DNA from: Hyphomicrobiaceae bacterium
GTDB lineage: Bacteria > Pseudomonadota > Alphaproteobacteria > Rhizobiales > Devosiaceae
Assembly (NCBI GenBank): GCA_020638095.1
Contig: JACKJF010000004.1
Location: forward strand, 434,001 to 498,000
Length of the DNA: 64,000 nt
Reading direction: 5' to 3'
Both the position numbers and the translations under genes were made by a program. Positions 18,719-27,261 of this stretch are shown in pieces. How positions within the stretch are numbered: position 1 is the stretch's first letter; each line of letters begins with the position of its first letter. The notes under the pieces are model-generated. The model saw nothing but the letters and a program-made list of their open reading frames with translations. It made no database searches and was not told where the DNA came from.

Positions 18719-19345
18719 ATGGCCGCCAAAGCCAATTCGCCAACAGAACTCAGCGCCGACCTGATCCTTCGCGCCTACATGGCCGGCATTTTTCCAATGG
18801 CCGACGGCGCCGATGACCCGGACCTCTTCTGGGTCAGTCCCGAGCGGCGTGGCATCATTCCGCTCGACGGCCTGCACGTTTCGAAAAGCCTCAGGAAGGC
18901 CATTCGTGCGACGCCATTTGAGATCGTCGTTGACCGCGATTTTGACCAGACCATCGCCAACTGCGCCACGAAAGGCACCGAACGCGACACCACCTGGATC
19001 AACGCAACCATTCGCCGTCTCTATGGCGAACTCTTCGAGCGCGGCTTCTGCCACACGGTCGAAGTCTGGGATGGCGCCGAAATGGTTGGCGGCCTCTACG
19101 GCATCGCCCTCGGAGGCGCCTTCTTCGGGGAAAGCATGTTCCACACGCGCACCAACGCTTCGAAAATGGCGTTGGTCCACCTCGTCGACCGACTCAATGC
19201 CGGCGGCTTCCGCCTCCTCGACACCCAGTTTCTCACCGATCACCTAGCCTCCCTCGGTGCAATTGAAATCTCGAGGGCGGAATATGAACTTCGGCTGACC
19301 AACGCGCTGGAAGTTCGTGGCGATTTCCACGCCCTCGACCGCTGA
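18719..19345 (+). CDS. aat: leucyl/phenylalanyl-tRNA--protein transferase
   Basis: Transfers Leu or Phe from tRNA to proteins with N-terminal Lys or Arg, marking them for ClpS/ClpAP. The 208 residues include the family features AYMAGIFPMAD, the WVSPERRGIIPLD region, and GGLYGIALGGAFFGESMF. It follows accC by 25 bases, an arrangement common in alphaproteobacteria. Confidence 0.95.
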   Translation: MAAKANSPTELSADLILRAYMAGIFPMADGADDPDLFWVSPERRGIIPLDGLHVSKSLRKAIRATPFEIVVDRDFDQTIANCATKGTERDTTWINATIRRLYGELFERGFCHTVEVWDGAEMVGGLYGIALGGAFFGESMFHTRTNASKMALVHLVDRLNAGGFRLLDTQFLTDHLASLGAIEISRAEYELRLTNALEVRGDFHALDR

Positions 19346-19394
19346 TCATGCAGCCCGGGCCCCTCGCCAAACCCTATCTTGTGGGCGCAAAAAC

Positions 19395-19745
19395 ATGACC
19401 CGGGCCGAACTGTTGGAACTCGCTAGTGAACTGCCCGAAATCTCGGTGATCACCGATCGAGACGCCACCGATATCCGTGTCGCCGGCAAGACCTTTGCCG
19501 CCTTTCCCTTTGGTGGGGGTGGCACCGTGATCTTTAAGCTGACGCTTGACCAGCAGGACATGTTGACCGCCAGCGAGCCCGCGATTTTTCGCCGCCTTGA
19601 TCAATATCTGGGATCGAAGGGCTGGACGAAGGCCGACCTGGAGCGGCTCGACGCCACGACCGCACGCTCCGTTCTAAGACTTGCCTGGACCAACGCGGCG
19701 CCGAAGCGAACCGCCGCAAAGTACGGAATCGGTCCGAACGACTGA
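19395..19745 (+). CDS. MmcQ/YjbR family protein
   Basis: A 116-residue protein resembling the MmcQ/YjbR (DUF419) family, small double-wing proteins of uncertain biochemical role that are sometimes called DNA-binding. The pattern of an N-terminal helix, KTFAAFPF strand, FKLTLDQQ strand and a C-terminal GW...LRLAW helix fits. The ATG at 19395 was preferred over an upstream start at 19317 because the extension is rich in Arg, Pro and Ser with no family match. Confidence 0.7.
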   Translation: MTRAELLELASELPEISVITDRDATDIRVAGKTFAAFPFGGGGTVIFKLTLDQQDMLTASEPAIFRRLDQYLGSKGWTKADLERLDATTARSVLRLAWTNAAPKRTAAKYGIGPND

Positions 19746-19775
19746 GGTCAGTGACAGGAAGTCAGGACTCGTGCC

Positions 19776-20204
19776 CTACCGTTGGTCCGGCGGCGGCACG
19801 TCCGAGCTTTGCTTGCAGTTGAGCAGCCACACGTCATAGACCGGGTGGTCGAGCGCGTTAAGTGCCGGACTGTCGGCAAACATCCACCCCGTGAATATCC
19901 GCGAAATCGTGCCCTTGAGCGAAACCTGGTCGATTTCGAGAAAGACCGACGTTCTCTGCGTTTCGGTCGCAGGACGCGTGTAACAAGCGCGTGGGGTGAT
20001 CTGCAGCGAACCAAACTGCACCGTCTCGCCGACATAAACATCAAACGTTGTCAGCCGGCCGGTTATTTTGTCGAGCCCGTCGAGCTGGGCAACCGGATTG
20101 GCAAGCGTTTCGGCAGCGCTTGGGGACACCAGGGCCACAAGCGCTGCAAACCCGACCCCCAGCGCGAAACCGCGCGCTCCGACTTGCCGAAGAAGTCTGT
20201 TCAT
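19776..20204 (-). CDS. DUF2155 domain secreted protein
   Basis: A 142-residue exported protein with a signal peptide ending near SAAETLANP. The mature part matches the alphaproteobacterial DUF2155 family, with conserved Cys in RACYTRP and LLNCKQS (probably one disulfide) and the central TGWMFADSPALNALDHPVYDVW. The function is unknown. It lies 16 bases after the NDUFA12 gene, a pairing that recurs in this class. The ATG at 20204 was chosen over 20243 because it opens directly on the signal peptide. Confidence 0.85.
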   Translation of the reverse strand: MNRLLRQVGARGFALGVGFAALVALVSPSAAETLANPVAQLDGLDKITGRLTTFDVYVGETVQFGSLQITPRACYTRPATETQRTSVFLEIDQVSLKGTISRIFTGWMFADSPALNALDHPVYDVWLLNCKQSSDVPPPDQR

Positions 20205-20220
20205 CTTGGTCCGGCTTCGC

Positions 20221-20604
20221 CTATTCGGGCGACCAGGCATCATAGTCGCCCGTCACCTTGTTCCGGTGCCCGCCCTTGAGCATGCTGCCCTCGGGACGAT
20301 AGGCACCCGCGGTCCCGGTGAGGTTGGGCTGGTGCGGCTTTTCCCAGTATTTGGGCTGGTAGCGCTCTTCGGTCGGCAGCTGATCCGTGCGGTGGTGCAT
20401 CCAGCCGTGCCAGCCTGGAGGAATGGCGGAAGCATCGGCTGGACCGTTGTAGATGACCCAGCGGCGGTCGCCCTTTTTGGCCTTGTAATACTGGTTGCCG
20501 GCATCGTCGGATCCGACGTATTGCCCGTGCAGAAACGTGTGCCAGCGCGTGCCGAGCGTTTCCTTGTGCCACCAGATGAAAAGTTCGGCCAAAAACTGTT
20601 TCAT
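20221..20604 (-). CDS. NADH:ubiquinone oxidoreductase accessory subunit NDUFA12
   Basis: A 127-residue homologue of the mitochondrial 17.2-kDa complex I subunit, one of the few supernumerary subunits found in alphaproteobacteria. Characteristic blocks are the WHTFLHGQYVGSDDAGNQYY start, RRWVIYNG, PPGWHGWMHH and the PNLTGT...YRPEG tail. It binds the peripheral arm and is thought to help assembly. It precedes DUF2155 on the same strand. Longer upstream reading to 20922 is shadow sequence. Confidence 0.93.
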   Translation of the reverse strand: MKQFLAELFIWWHKETLGTRWHTFLHGQYVGSDDAGNQYYKAKKGDRRWVIYNGPADASAIPPGWHGWMHHRTDQLPTEERYQPKYWEKPHQPNLTGTAGAYRPEGSMLKGGHRNKVTGDYDAWSPE

Positions 20605-20773
20605 GTCCGCATCCTGAACTGATGAGCCGCACCATTTTGGACACGGCATTGAACGGGCGAGCACTAGCACGGCTTGGGGCCAAGGCAAACCCAAATACCC
20701 CAGAGGCCGCGTCCCGACATGCGTCTGCTTCGCGTGAGAATGCGGCCGAATGCTGGCCGCGTCTGATACTGGA

Positions 20774-21376
20774 CTAGAAGCCCGATCCCAGGATGCGATC
20801 GACATCGTCCTGGATCGAATTGAGCTGGTCGAGCTGCTCGGTTTGGTATTGCCTGGCGGAGGCCAACTGCTTGCGCTTTGCCGATTCCTGGTCGAGCTGT
20901 TCCGCCATGCCGGCAACAACATAACGCTCGCCGACCAGCTTGAGGTTCTGCTCCGCCCGGAACACCCAGTTGATGTGTTCGTAAAGCACGTCGGGCGATA
21001 TCGGCTTCACCACAACCGCCTGCGCGCCGAGGCGCATGGCCGCCTCGACCTGCCTTTGCTTGGCCACCGAAAACATCGCGATGATCGGGGTCAGGCAGAG
21101 TGGAAACATGCGTTCGTGCCGAATCAGTTTGAGAAGGCTGCGGCCGCCATAGGGTGGCGCATCCCAGTCCATCAGCAGAACCGATGGCGGATGCGTAAGC
21201 ATCGCGGCAACTGCCGTGTCCATGTCCCCGAATATTCTGACGTTTCGGCAGCCAAACCCCGCCGCCATTCCGCGCAGAAGATGCTGCATCTGCCGGTTCG
21301 GCTCGATGACGACAATCGAATGACCCTGCATGGACCGCCGGCCAGGCCGGCCGCCCTCATGCTTTCCCGACTTCAT
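20774..21376 (-). CDS. atypical receiver-domain protein
   Basis: A 200-residue protein with an N-terminal CheY-like receiver (about residues 17-135) and a C-terminal Gln/Glu-rich, likely coiled-coil tail (about 140-195), with no DNA-binding domain. The phospho-acceptor Asp in LLMDWD and the Lys in VVVKP are kept. The usual acidic pair is reduced to Glu-Pro in VVIEPN, and the Thr switch is replaced by Ser or another residue in AMFSV. It could be a phosphate sink, a scaffold, or poorly phosphorylated. The ATG at 21376 has AGGAG upstream. No kinase is adjacent. Confidence 0.8.
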   Translation of the reverse strand: MKSGKHEGGRPGRRSMQGHSIVVIEPNRQMQHLLRGMAAGFGCRNVRIFGDMDTAVAAMLTHPPSVLLMDWDAPPYGGRSLLKLIRHERMFPLCLTPIIAMFSVAKQRQVEAAMRLGAQAVVVKPISPDVLYEHINWVFRAEQNLKLVGERYVVAGMAEQLDQESAKRKQLASARQYQTEQLDQLNSIQDDVDRILGSGF

Positions 21377-21706
21377 ATGTCTACTCCTGGCCTCCCCCAT
21401 ACCGGTCGGGTTTGGGGGAAAATGCCGCAGAGGCGTCCTGGGTCAAAATAATGCTCTTGACTCTGGTTCCCGTCTATTCGGGCCGGTTGCGGACGGGATT
21501 CGCACGTGCTTCCGCGTTTACGTTTTGGCTTTCCGGCACACACGAATTCTCGCCGATAAATTGGCGTTTTTTCTCCAATTTTCGCCCCGGTCGCTCCGCC
21601 CCATCACCGCTGATATGGGTGTCGAGGCCCGCTCCAAACCCGGCAATTTATGCCCTGCCCGGCACGAAATTTCTGGTTGCACGCCTGTGGGATTTCCCCG
21701 CAATAC

Positions 21707-21722
21707 ACACTATATTTAGACT
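21707..21722 (+). promoter_or_regulatory. NrdR box 1 (nrdJ)
   Basis: ACACTATATTTAGACT matches the NrdR-box consensus ACACWATATATWGTGT at 13 of 16 positions. It contains a TATATT hexamer that could serve as the -10 element, so bound NrdR would block RNA polymerase. The second box begins exactly 31 bases downstream. Confidence 0.75.
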
Positions 21723-21737
21723 TTCGCGGCATCCCTG

Positions 21738-21753
21738 ACACAAGCTGTAGGAA
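21738..21753 (+). promoter_or_regulatory. NrdR box 2 (nrdJ)
   Basis: ACACAAGCTGTAGGAA matches the NrdR consensus at 10 of 16 positions, with the ACAC-A-A and TAG core kept. The 31-base offset from box 1 (three helical turns) is the spacing typical of paired NrdR boxes, which strengthens this weaker site. Confidence 0.6.
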
Positions 21754-22135
21754 TTTGTGAGATTCGAACGCTTGACCGGAAAACTGAATCCGACTTACAA
21801 AAATCAGGTTGCGGAGAGGAACCCATTTCCCCTTTTCGCCACTCGCTTGCCGGTTGCCGCTCCTGCGGCAGGCGTACGGGGGCTCAGGGCATTGACGGGG
21901 TTAACCTTTTGCCGGTTTGAACGTGAGTTCGCATCGGCTCCGGAGGCGGCTGCGCTGCATCCGGAAGGATAGTCCGATCCTGCAACGACGGGACGAACCG
22001 GCAAAAAGACCGGGCGTCCAAAAAGGGAGCGCTGGCTCGGGCGGGCCGCGCATCATGGGCTGTCAAACACATTTGAGTTGGAGAAACTCAAACGTAACTC
22101 GCGGTATTTTTTCCGCGGCATTGGGGAACGAACGA

Positions 22136-25100
22136 ATGAAAATCGAACGGCGCTTCACGCAATCGGGGCAATCCGCCTATGAAGGGATCGAGTTCCGCAA
22201 GGCGACCAGCGAAATTCGCAATCCGGACGGCTCGATCGTCTTCCGGCTGGAAAATATCGACGTGCCGTCGAGTTGGTCTCAGGTCGCCGCCGACATCATC
22301 GCCCAGAAATATTTCCGCAAGGCTGGCGTCGCCAAGGCCCTGAAAAAGATCGAGGAAAACGACGTTCCCTCGTGGCTCTGGCGTTCGGAACCCGACGAAA
22401 AGGCGCTCGCAAAACTCCCCGATTCTGAACGCCTCGGCTCCGAAACTGACAGCCGTCAGGTCTTCGACCGTCTGGCCGGCACCTGGACCTATTGGGGCTG
22501 GAAGGGCAAATACTTCTCCTCTGAAGACGATGCCCGCACCTTCTATGACGAACTGCGCTACATGCTCGCCACCCAGCGCGTCGCCCCCAATTCCCCGCAA
22601 TGGTTCAATACCGGCCTGCATTGGGCCTATGGCATCGACGGCCCGAGCCAGGGTCACTTCTATGTCGACCCGTTCACCCATCGGCTCGTCCAGTCCAAAT
22701 CGTCCTACGAGCATCCCCAGCCGCATGCCTGCTTCATCCAGTCGGTCAACGACGACCTGGTGAACGAAAACGGCATCATGGACCTCTGGGTCCGCGAGGC
22801 GCGCCTGTTCAAATACGGGTCAGGCACCGGCACCAATTTCTCGGCCCTGCGTGGCGCGGGCGAAAACCTCTCGGGCGGCGGCCGCTCGTCCGGCCTCATG
22901 TCGTTCCTCAAGATCGGCGACCGGGCAGCGGGCGCCATCAAGTCGGGCGGCACCACCCGCCGCGCCGCCAAGATGGTTGTGGTCGATATCGATCACCCCG
23001 ATATCGAGGAATATATCAACTGGAAGGTCAAGGAAGAGCAGAAGGTCGCCGCCCTTGTCACCGGCTCGAAGATCGCCTCCAGGCACCTCAAGCTGATCAT
23101 GAAGGCCTGCGTGAACTGCGAAGGCTCCGATGGCACCTGCTTTGACCCCAACAAGAACCCCGCCCTCAAGCGCGAGGTCAAGGCGGCCAAGAAGGCGATG
23201 GTGCCGGAGAACTACATCCAGCGCGTCATCCAGTTCGCCCGCCAGGGCTACAAGGACCTCGAATTCCCCGTCTTCAACACCGACTGGGATTCCGAGGCCT
23301 ATCTGACCGTTGCCGGCCAGAATTCAAACAATTCCATCCGCGTCACCGACGAATTCCTCCGCGCCGTCGAGCGCGACGGCGACTGGAACCTGACCGGGCG
23401 CATTCGCGGCAACGTCACCAAGACCCTCAAGGCCCGCGAACTCTGGGAACAGATCGGCTATGCCGCCTGGGCCAGCGCCGATCCCGGCATCCAGTATCAC
23501 ACCACCATCAACGACTGGCACACCTGCCCCGAAGCAGGGCAGATCAACGCCTCCAATCCGTGCTCGGAATATATGTTCCTCGACGACACGGCCTGTAATC
23601 TCGCCTCGATCAACCTTCTGCCCTACCGCAACCAGGACAGCACCTTTAATACCGGCGATTTCGAACACACGGTCCGCCTCTGGACCCTCGTTCTTGAAAT
23701 CTCGGTGATGATGGCCCAGTTCCCCTCGAAGGCCATCGCCGAGCGCTCGTTCGAATACCGCACCCTCGGTCTCGGCTTCGCCAATATCGGCGGCCTCCTG
23801 ATGACCTCGGGCATTCCCTACGACAGCGACGAGGGGCGCGCCATTGCCGGCGCCATCACCGCCATTCTGACCGGCGTCTGCTATGCGACCTCGGCGGAAA
23901 TGGCCAAAGAACTCGGCGCCTTCAAGGACTACAAGCGCAACGCCAAGCACATGCTGCGCGTCATCCGCAATCACCGCAACGCCGCCCACGGCAACGAAAC
24001 CGGCTATGAGGGCCTCGACATCAACCCGGTGCCCCTGCACCACGCCGATTGCCCCGACCAGAATCTCGTGACCCGCGCCATGAAGGCCTGGGACGATGCG
24101 CTGGCCCTTGGCGAAAAGCACGGCTACCGCAATGCCCAGGTCTCGGTCATCGCCCCCACGGGCACGATCGGCCTCGTCATGGATTGCGACACGACCGGCA
24201 TCGAGCCCGATTTCGCCCTCGTCAAAATGAAAAAGCTCGCCGGTGGCGGCTATTTCAAGATCATCAACCGCGCCGTGCCCCCGGCCCTCAGGACGCTCGG
24301 ATATTCCGAGGACCAGATCGCCGAAATCGAGGCCTATGCCGTCGGCCACGGCAATCTCAACCAGGCGCCGGCCGTCAACCCGGCTTCCCTCAAAACCAGG
24401 GGCTTCACCGACGAGAAGATCGCGGCGGTCAACAAGGCCCTCGCCTCGGCCTTCGACATCAAGTTCGCCTTCAACAAGTGGACGCTCGGCGAGGATTTCT
24501 GCAAGACCGCCCTCAAGCTCACCGACGAGCAGCTCAACGATTTCAACTTCGACCTGCTCGCCGCGCTCGGCTATTCGAAGAAGGATATCGACGCCGCCAA
24601 CGTCCACGTCTGCGGCTCGATGACCCTCGAGGGCGCGCCGCACCTCAAATCCGGCGACCTGCCGGTTTTCGATTGCGCCTCGCCAACCGGCAAGACCGGC
24701 AAGCGCTATCTGTCGGTCGAAAGCCACATCCGCATGATGGCGGCAGCCCAGCCCTTCATTTCCGGGGCCATTTCCAAGACCATCAACATGCCCAATTCGG
24801 CGACGGTCAAGGAGTGCAAGGACGCCTACATGCTGAGCTGGAAGCTGGCGCTCAAGGCCAACGCGCTTTACCGCGACGGCTCCAAGCTCAGCCAGCCGCT
24901 CAACGCCGCCCTCCTCAACGACGAGGATGACGACGAGGATATGGACGATATCGCCGCCAAGCCGCTCGCCGAGCGCGCCCAGGTCATCACCGAACGCATT
25001 GTCGAGCGCATCATCGCCCGCGAACGCGAAAAGATGCCCCAGCGCCGCAAGGGCTATACCCAGAAGGCAACCGTGGGTGGCCACAAGGTCTACCTCAGAA

Positions 25101-25849
25101 CCGGCGAATATGACGATGGCCGCCTCGGCGAGATCTTCATCGATATGCACAAGGAAGGCGCCGCCTTCCGCGCCATGATGAACAATTTCGCCATCGCCAT
25201 CTCGCTTGGCCTGCAATATGGCGTGCCGCTCGAGGAATTCGTCGAGGCCTTCATCTTCACCCGCTTCGAACCGGCGGGCCTGGTCAGCGGCAACGATTCG
25301 ATCAAGAACGCGACCTCGATCCTCGACTATGTGTTCCGCGAACTGGCCGTCTCCTATCTCGATCGCTACGACCTCGCCCACGTCAATCCCGACACGGGCA
25401 ACACCGCCCTCGGCAAAGGCGTCAGCGAAGACAAGGGTCCGGCCTCGGGCCAGGGCATGCCGGCAACGCAGTTCGTCTCCAAAGGTCTGACGCGGGGCCG
25501 GGTGAAAGACCAGTCGCTCATGCTCGTGCCCAACCCGGTCGAACCGAGCACAAGCAGTTCGCCGGTCAAGGCCATGCAGACCTCGGTCTCAACCGCGCTC
25601 AAGGCCGCAACGGCGCTGAAGCAGGATTACCAGGCAGAACCCGGCCGGATCGCCGAAACACTTCTGACCCCCGAGGTCGAACAGGCGGCCACCCAGCCCG
25701 CCCAGCGCAGCCAGACCTCCCTCCGCGCCGAAGCGCAGATGAAGGGCTATGTCGGCGAGGCCTGCCCCGAATGCCAGAACTTCACGCTTGTGCGAAATGG
25801 CACGTGTTTGAAGTGCGACACGTGTGGGGCCACGACGGGGTGTTCGTGA
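22136..25849 (+). CDS. nrdJ: adenosylcobalamin-dependent (class II) ribonucleotide reductase
   Basis: Reduces ribonucleotides to deoxyribonucleotides with vitamin B12 coenzyme and without oxygen. The 1237 residues include the catalytic-site blocks [14 protein letters not shown] and [11 protein letters not shown], the [19 protein letters not shown] region, and a C-terminal Cys cluster (from about residue 1210: [14 protein letters not shown]) used for re-reduction by thioredoxin-type partners. The length is normal and there is no intein. The ATG at 22136 has GGGGA upstream; in-frame sequence back to 21917 looks like leader. The NrdR boxes upstream suggest repression when dNTP levels are high. 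Confidence 0.96.
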   Translation: MKIERRFTQSGQSAYEGIEFRKATSEIRNPDGSIVFRLENIDVPSSWSQVAADIIAQKYFRKAGVAKALKKIEENDVPSWLWRSEPDEKALAKLPDSERLGSETDSRQVFDRLAGTWTYWGWKGKYFSSEDDARTFYDELRYMLATQRVAPNSPQWFNTGLHWAYGIDGPSQGHFYVDPFTHRLVQSKSSYEHPQPHACFIQSVNDDLVNENGIMDLWVREARLFKYGSGTGTNFSALRGAGENLSGGGRSSGLMSFLKIGDRAAGAIKSGGTTRRAAKMVVVDIDHPDIEEYINWKVKEEQKVAALVTGSKIASRHLKLIMKACVNCEGSDGTCFDPNKNPALKREVKAAKKAMVPENYIQRVIQFARQGYKDLEFPVFNTDWDSEAYLTVAGQNSNNSIRVTDEFLRAVERDGDWNLTGRIRGNVTKTLKARELWEQIGYAAWASADPGIQYHTTINDWHTCPEAGQINASNPCSEYMFLDDTACNLASINLLPYRNQDSTFNTGDFEHTVRLWTLVLEISVMMAQFPSKAIAERSFEYRTLGLGFANIGGLLMTSGIPYDSDEGRAIAGAITAILTGVCYATSAEMAKELGAFKDYKRNAKHMLRVIRNHRNAAHGNETGYEGLDINPVPLHHADCPDQNLVTRAMKAWDDALALGEKHGYRNAQVSVIAPTGTIGLVMDCDTTGIEPDFALVKMKKLAGGGYFKIINRAVPPALRTLGYSEDQIAEIEAYAVGHGNLNQAPAVNPASLKTRGFTDEKIAAVNKALASAFDIKFAFNKWTLGEDFCKTALKLTDEQLNDFNFDLLAALGYSKKDIDAANVHVCGSMTLEGAPHLKSGDLPVFDCASPTGKTGKRYLSVESHIRMMAAAQPFISGAISKTINMPNSATVKECKDAYMLSWKLALKANALYRDGSKLSQPLNAALLNDEDDDEDMDDIAAKPLAERAQVITERIVERIIAREREKMPQRRKGYTQKATVGGHKVYLRTGEYDDGRLGEIFIDMHKEGAAFRAMMNNFAIAISLGLQYGVPLEEFVEAFIFTRFEPAGLVSGNDSIKNATSILDYVFRELAVSYLDRYDLAHVNPDTGNTALGKGVSEDKGPASGQGMPATQFVSKGLTRGRVKDQSLMLVPNPVEPSTSSSPVKAMQTSVSTALKAATALKQDYQAEPGRIAETLLTPEVEQAATQPAQRSQTSLRAEAQMKGYVGEACPECQNFTLVRNGTCLKCDTCGATTGCS

Positions 25850-25939
25850 GGGCGGCGCTTACCCTCAGACTAGGAATCTGATGCTCGACCACTATTGACG
25901 TAAATTTTGGACCCCGGTGCGGAAACGTGCCGGGACAGT

Positions 25940-25965
25940 CTCGCGAATGATTCGCTATTCGCGAG
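25940..25965. repeat. perfect inverted repeat downstream of nrdJ
   Basis: CTCGCGAAT at 25940-25948 and its complement at 25957-25965, with an 8-base loop. It lies about 90 bases after the nrdJ stop. There is no T-run, so it is either a processing/stability hairpin or a protein-binding site. Confidence 0.5.
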
Positions 25966-26203
25966 CCGGAGACGGCAGAAACTCAACGGAAAACCGTGGA
26001 CAACGTGTGAAAAACGCCAAAAATCCACAACAAATACGATTTCGTACTTGAAGTGGCAAAAATACCATATATTGTGGAGATGAGCAAGACGCAAAGCAGA
26101 TATAGTAGGCCAAGTGTTTGTGCCAGATTCCCAGCGCCAAAGTCAAGTACCTCTGTGGAAAACTGACATTCAGATTACTGGACTCAGAGTTCGGGATCAG
26201 CAA

Positions 26204-26310
26204 CAAAAAGGGTGACACGGTTTGCTGACCGTATCACCCAAGAACAGCCGAGGCGGACTCGCCGCCCTTGAGGCCATCGTGCTCTTTCACAAGCGTGGTC
26301 ATGCTGTTCT
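26204..26310 (-). ncRNA. candidate structured small RNA with intrinsic terminator
   Basis: On the minus strand an outer stem AGAACAGC/GCTGTTCT (26303-26310 with 26241-26248) encloses an inner hairpin GGCGG/CCGCC (26252-26266). A 12-bp hairpin with one mismatch follows (26210-26221 with 26228-26239), ending in TTTTT at 26209-26205, the form of an intrinsic terminator. The same strand can encode a 22-residue peptide (MTTLVKEHDG...) whose TGA lies in the terminator stem, so it may instead be a tiny mRNA or gene remnant. It is divergent from the small-protein genes at 26381. Confidence 0.45.
26210..26239 (-). terminator. intrinsic terminator, minus strand
   Basis: GGGTGATACGGT, six-base loop, ACCGTGTCACCC on the minus strand, then TTTTTG. 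Eleven of twelve base pairs are canonical. It is one of the clearest intrinsic terminators in the window and has no annotated long gene upstream of it. Confidence 0.7.
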
Positions 26311-26380
26311 CAAGATCAACGAAAGTCAAGCACAGGCATGTGCTGCGACGAAGTGATGCGAGAGAAAGGAAGTATGGACC

Positions 26381-26593
26381 ATGGACCGATACATCGTAAA
26401 TCGGAATGCCCAGCCAACAGGCGAGCACGAGGTCCACAATCTTGATGCAAATTGCAGAAGACTGCCGGACCGAGAAAATCGCCGGGACCTAGGCGAGTTT
26501 TCCAATTGCCACCAAGCAGTGGTGGCAGCACGCCAATACTACTCAGACGTAGATGGCTGCTATTACTGCTGCCCAAATTGTCACACGCGATAA
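26381..26593 (+). CDS. small Cys-rich protein (NAQ...HEVH / CxxCHT type)
   Basis: A 70-residue protein with AAAGGAAG as ribosome site. It starts MDRYIVNRNAQPTGEHEVHN and ends DGCYYCCPNCHTR. It has six Cys, four of them in the last 12 residues (CxxCCxxC), plus His, suggesting a small zinc-binding fold. I recall a scattered bacterial family with the same order (NAQ..G.HEVH, C..LP, R..LG...C..A, DGC..CC..CHT) but no established function. GC is lower than in flanking genes. It is paired with the 53-residue gene downstream. Confidence 0.7.
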   Translation: MDRYIVNRNAQPTGEHEVHNLDANCRRLPDRENRRDLGEFSNCHQAVVAARQYYSDVDGCYYCCPNCHTR

Positions 26594-26607
26594 AAACCCA
26601 AGTGCAT

Positions 26608-26630
26608 GCGGGCGGAACAATTCCGCCCGC
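26608..26630 (+). terminator. strong hairpin between the two small genes
   Basis: A perfect 10-bp stem GCGGGCGGAA/TTCCGCCCGC with loop CAA, 15 bases after the first small gene. There is no T-run, so it is more likely an attenuating or mRNA-end-protecting hairpin than a full terminator. Confidence 0.5.
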
Positions 26631-26657
26631 AACCCTAAACGGCAAAGGAAAACTACC

Positions 26658-26819
26658 ATGACCAAGGAACGAAAGACGTTCGATATTGGACGTGACTCAG
26701 AGTCCGGCAAATTCATCCCCGTCAAGGAAGCGGAGCGTCGCCCGGCGACCACAACCGTCGAACGGGTTCCTAAGCCCGGGCGCGGCGACACCAAGGGCGA
26801 ACCCCGCCGAAAAAAATGA
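26658..26819 (+). CDS. small protein, RDSxSGKFIPVKEA type
   Basis: A 53-residue basic protein with AAGGAAAA as ribosome site. It contains the string RDSESGKFIPVKEAERRP, then TTTVERV and a Lys/Arg-rich end. I recall a widespread family of very short proteins with RDS.TG.FV....A...P.TT..E.V, whose function is unknown and which are sometimes mislabelled as transporters. It probably belongs with the Cys-rich gene 64 bases upstream. A 9-bp hairpin follows it. Confidence 0.65.
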   Translation: MTKERKTFDIGRDSESGKFIPVKEAERRPATTTVERVPKPGRGDTKGEPRRKK

Positions 26820-26828
26820 GCCTACAAC

Positions 26829-26850
26829 GAACGCCACACTAGTGGCGTTC
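26829..26850 (+). terminator. hairpin after the small-gene pair
   Basis: GAACGCCAC (26829-26837), loop ACTA, GTGGCGTTC (26842-26850), a perfect 9-bp stem nine bases after the stop codon. There is no T-run. It directly abuts the first REP block. Confidence 0.5.
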
Positions 26851-27210
26851 GTCATTCCGGCGCAGGCCGGAATCCATTGAACCCGTCTGCGCACACAAAT
26901 GACGATTTGCGTGCGCAATGCGAACAGCAATGCGCTTCACAAGTCGCAAGGTATAATGGACCCCGCCCTTCGCCGGGGTGACGAACCATCGTGGTAGGGC
27001 CGTCGCTAGGGTTGACGGCGAGTCGTGAGAGGGCCTTCGCCGGAGTGACGAGCAATCGGGACAGCGCCTTCACCGGGGTGACGCGGAATGGTGGGGAGTT
27101 TGTCCGGGGTGACGACTGAACATGGAAGCTATCGAGGTAGTCGCGAGCGGCGTGCGAGTGCCTTCGTCACAGCGCCAAAATCCCTCCCCGCGTCACCATC
27201 GGGCCAGCCG
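26851..27210 (+). repeat. REP-containing direct repeat, left copy (A)
   Basis: The block starts with a REP hairpin, ATTCCGGC/GCCGGAAT at 26854-26873. After 91 bases comes the 39-base segment 26945-26983 (CGCAAG, then TATAATGGACCCC, then CTTCGCCGGGGTGACG), then extra CCTTCGCCGGAGTGACG-like copies, and it ends GGGCCAGCCG at 27201-27210. It is collinear with block B on the far side of the nuclease gene; copy A has about 100 more bases with additional REP-like units. No gene is seen inside. Confidence 0.8.
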
Positions 27211-27261
27211 TAGCCGCAAGACAGACTTGACCTGAGGACCTATTGCCGCTCCCCTCGTGGC

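Larger units (their letters stand above)
21377..22135. other. receiver/nrdJ intergenic region and nrdJ leader
   Basis: A 759-base divergent gap with no credible gene. It holds two NrdR boxes (21707-21753), then a leader of roughly 400 bases. Near the nrdJ start are a perfect 8-bp hairpin, TTTGAGTT/AACTCAAA at 22072-22092, and a smaller CGCGG/CCGCG hairpin at 22100-22117. The B12 box of cobalamin riboswitches was looked for and not found. Confidence 0.5.
25850..26380. other. AT-richer accessory gap after nrdJ
   Basis: A 531-base stretch with clearly lower GC than its neighbours and no convincing gene on the plus strand. It contains a perfect 9-bp inverted repeat CTCGCGAAT/ATTCGCGAG (25940-25965), a perfect palindrome TACGA-TT-TCGTA (26035-26046), several TGTGGA-like words, and at its right end a candidate minus-strand RNA with an intrinsic terminator. 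The composition change suggests acquired DNA. Confidence 0.5.

Noticed and set aside
21377..22135. Cobalamin riboswitch before nrdJ
   Set aside because: The B12-dependent enzyme makes one attractive, but no B12-box or the usual multi-helix core was seen. The NrdR boxes explain regulation better.
23324..25381. A 685-codon open frame on the minus strand opposite nrdJ
   Set aside because: It is fully antisense to the well-conserved nrdJ and has the Val/Glu/Gly-rich look of GC-rich shadow sequence.
25990..26170. Cluster of DnaA boxes (replication origin)
   Set aside because: TGTGGA-like words occur several times, but none is a perfect TTWTNCACA box. The neighbours are not those of a known origin.
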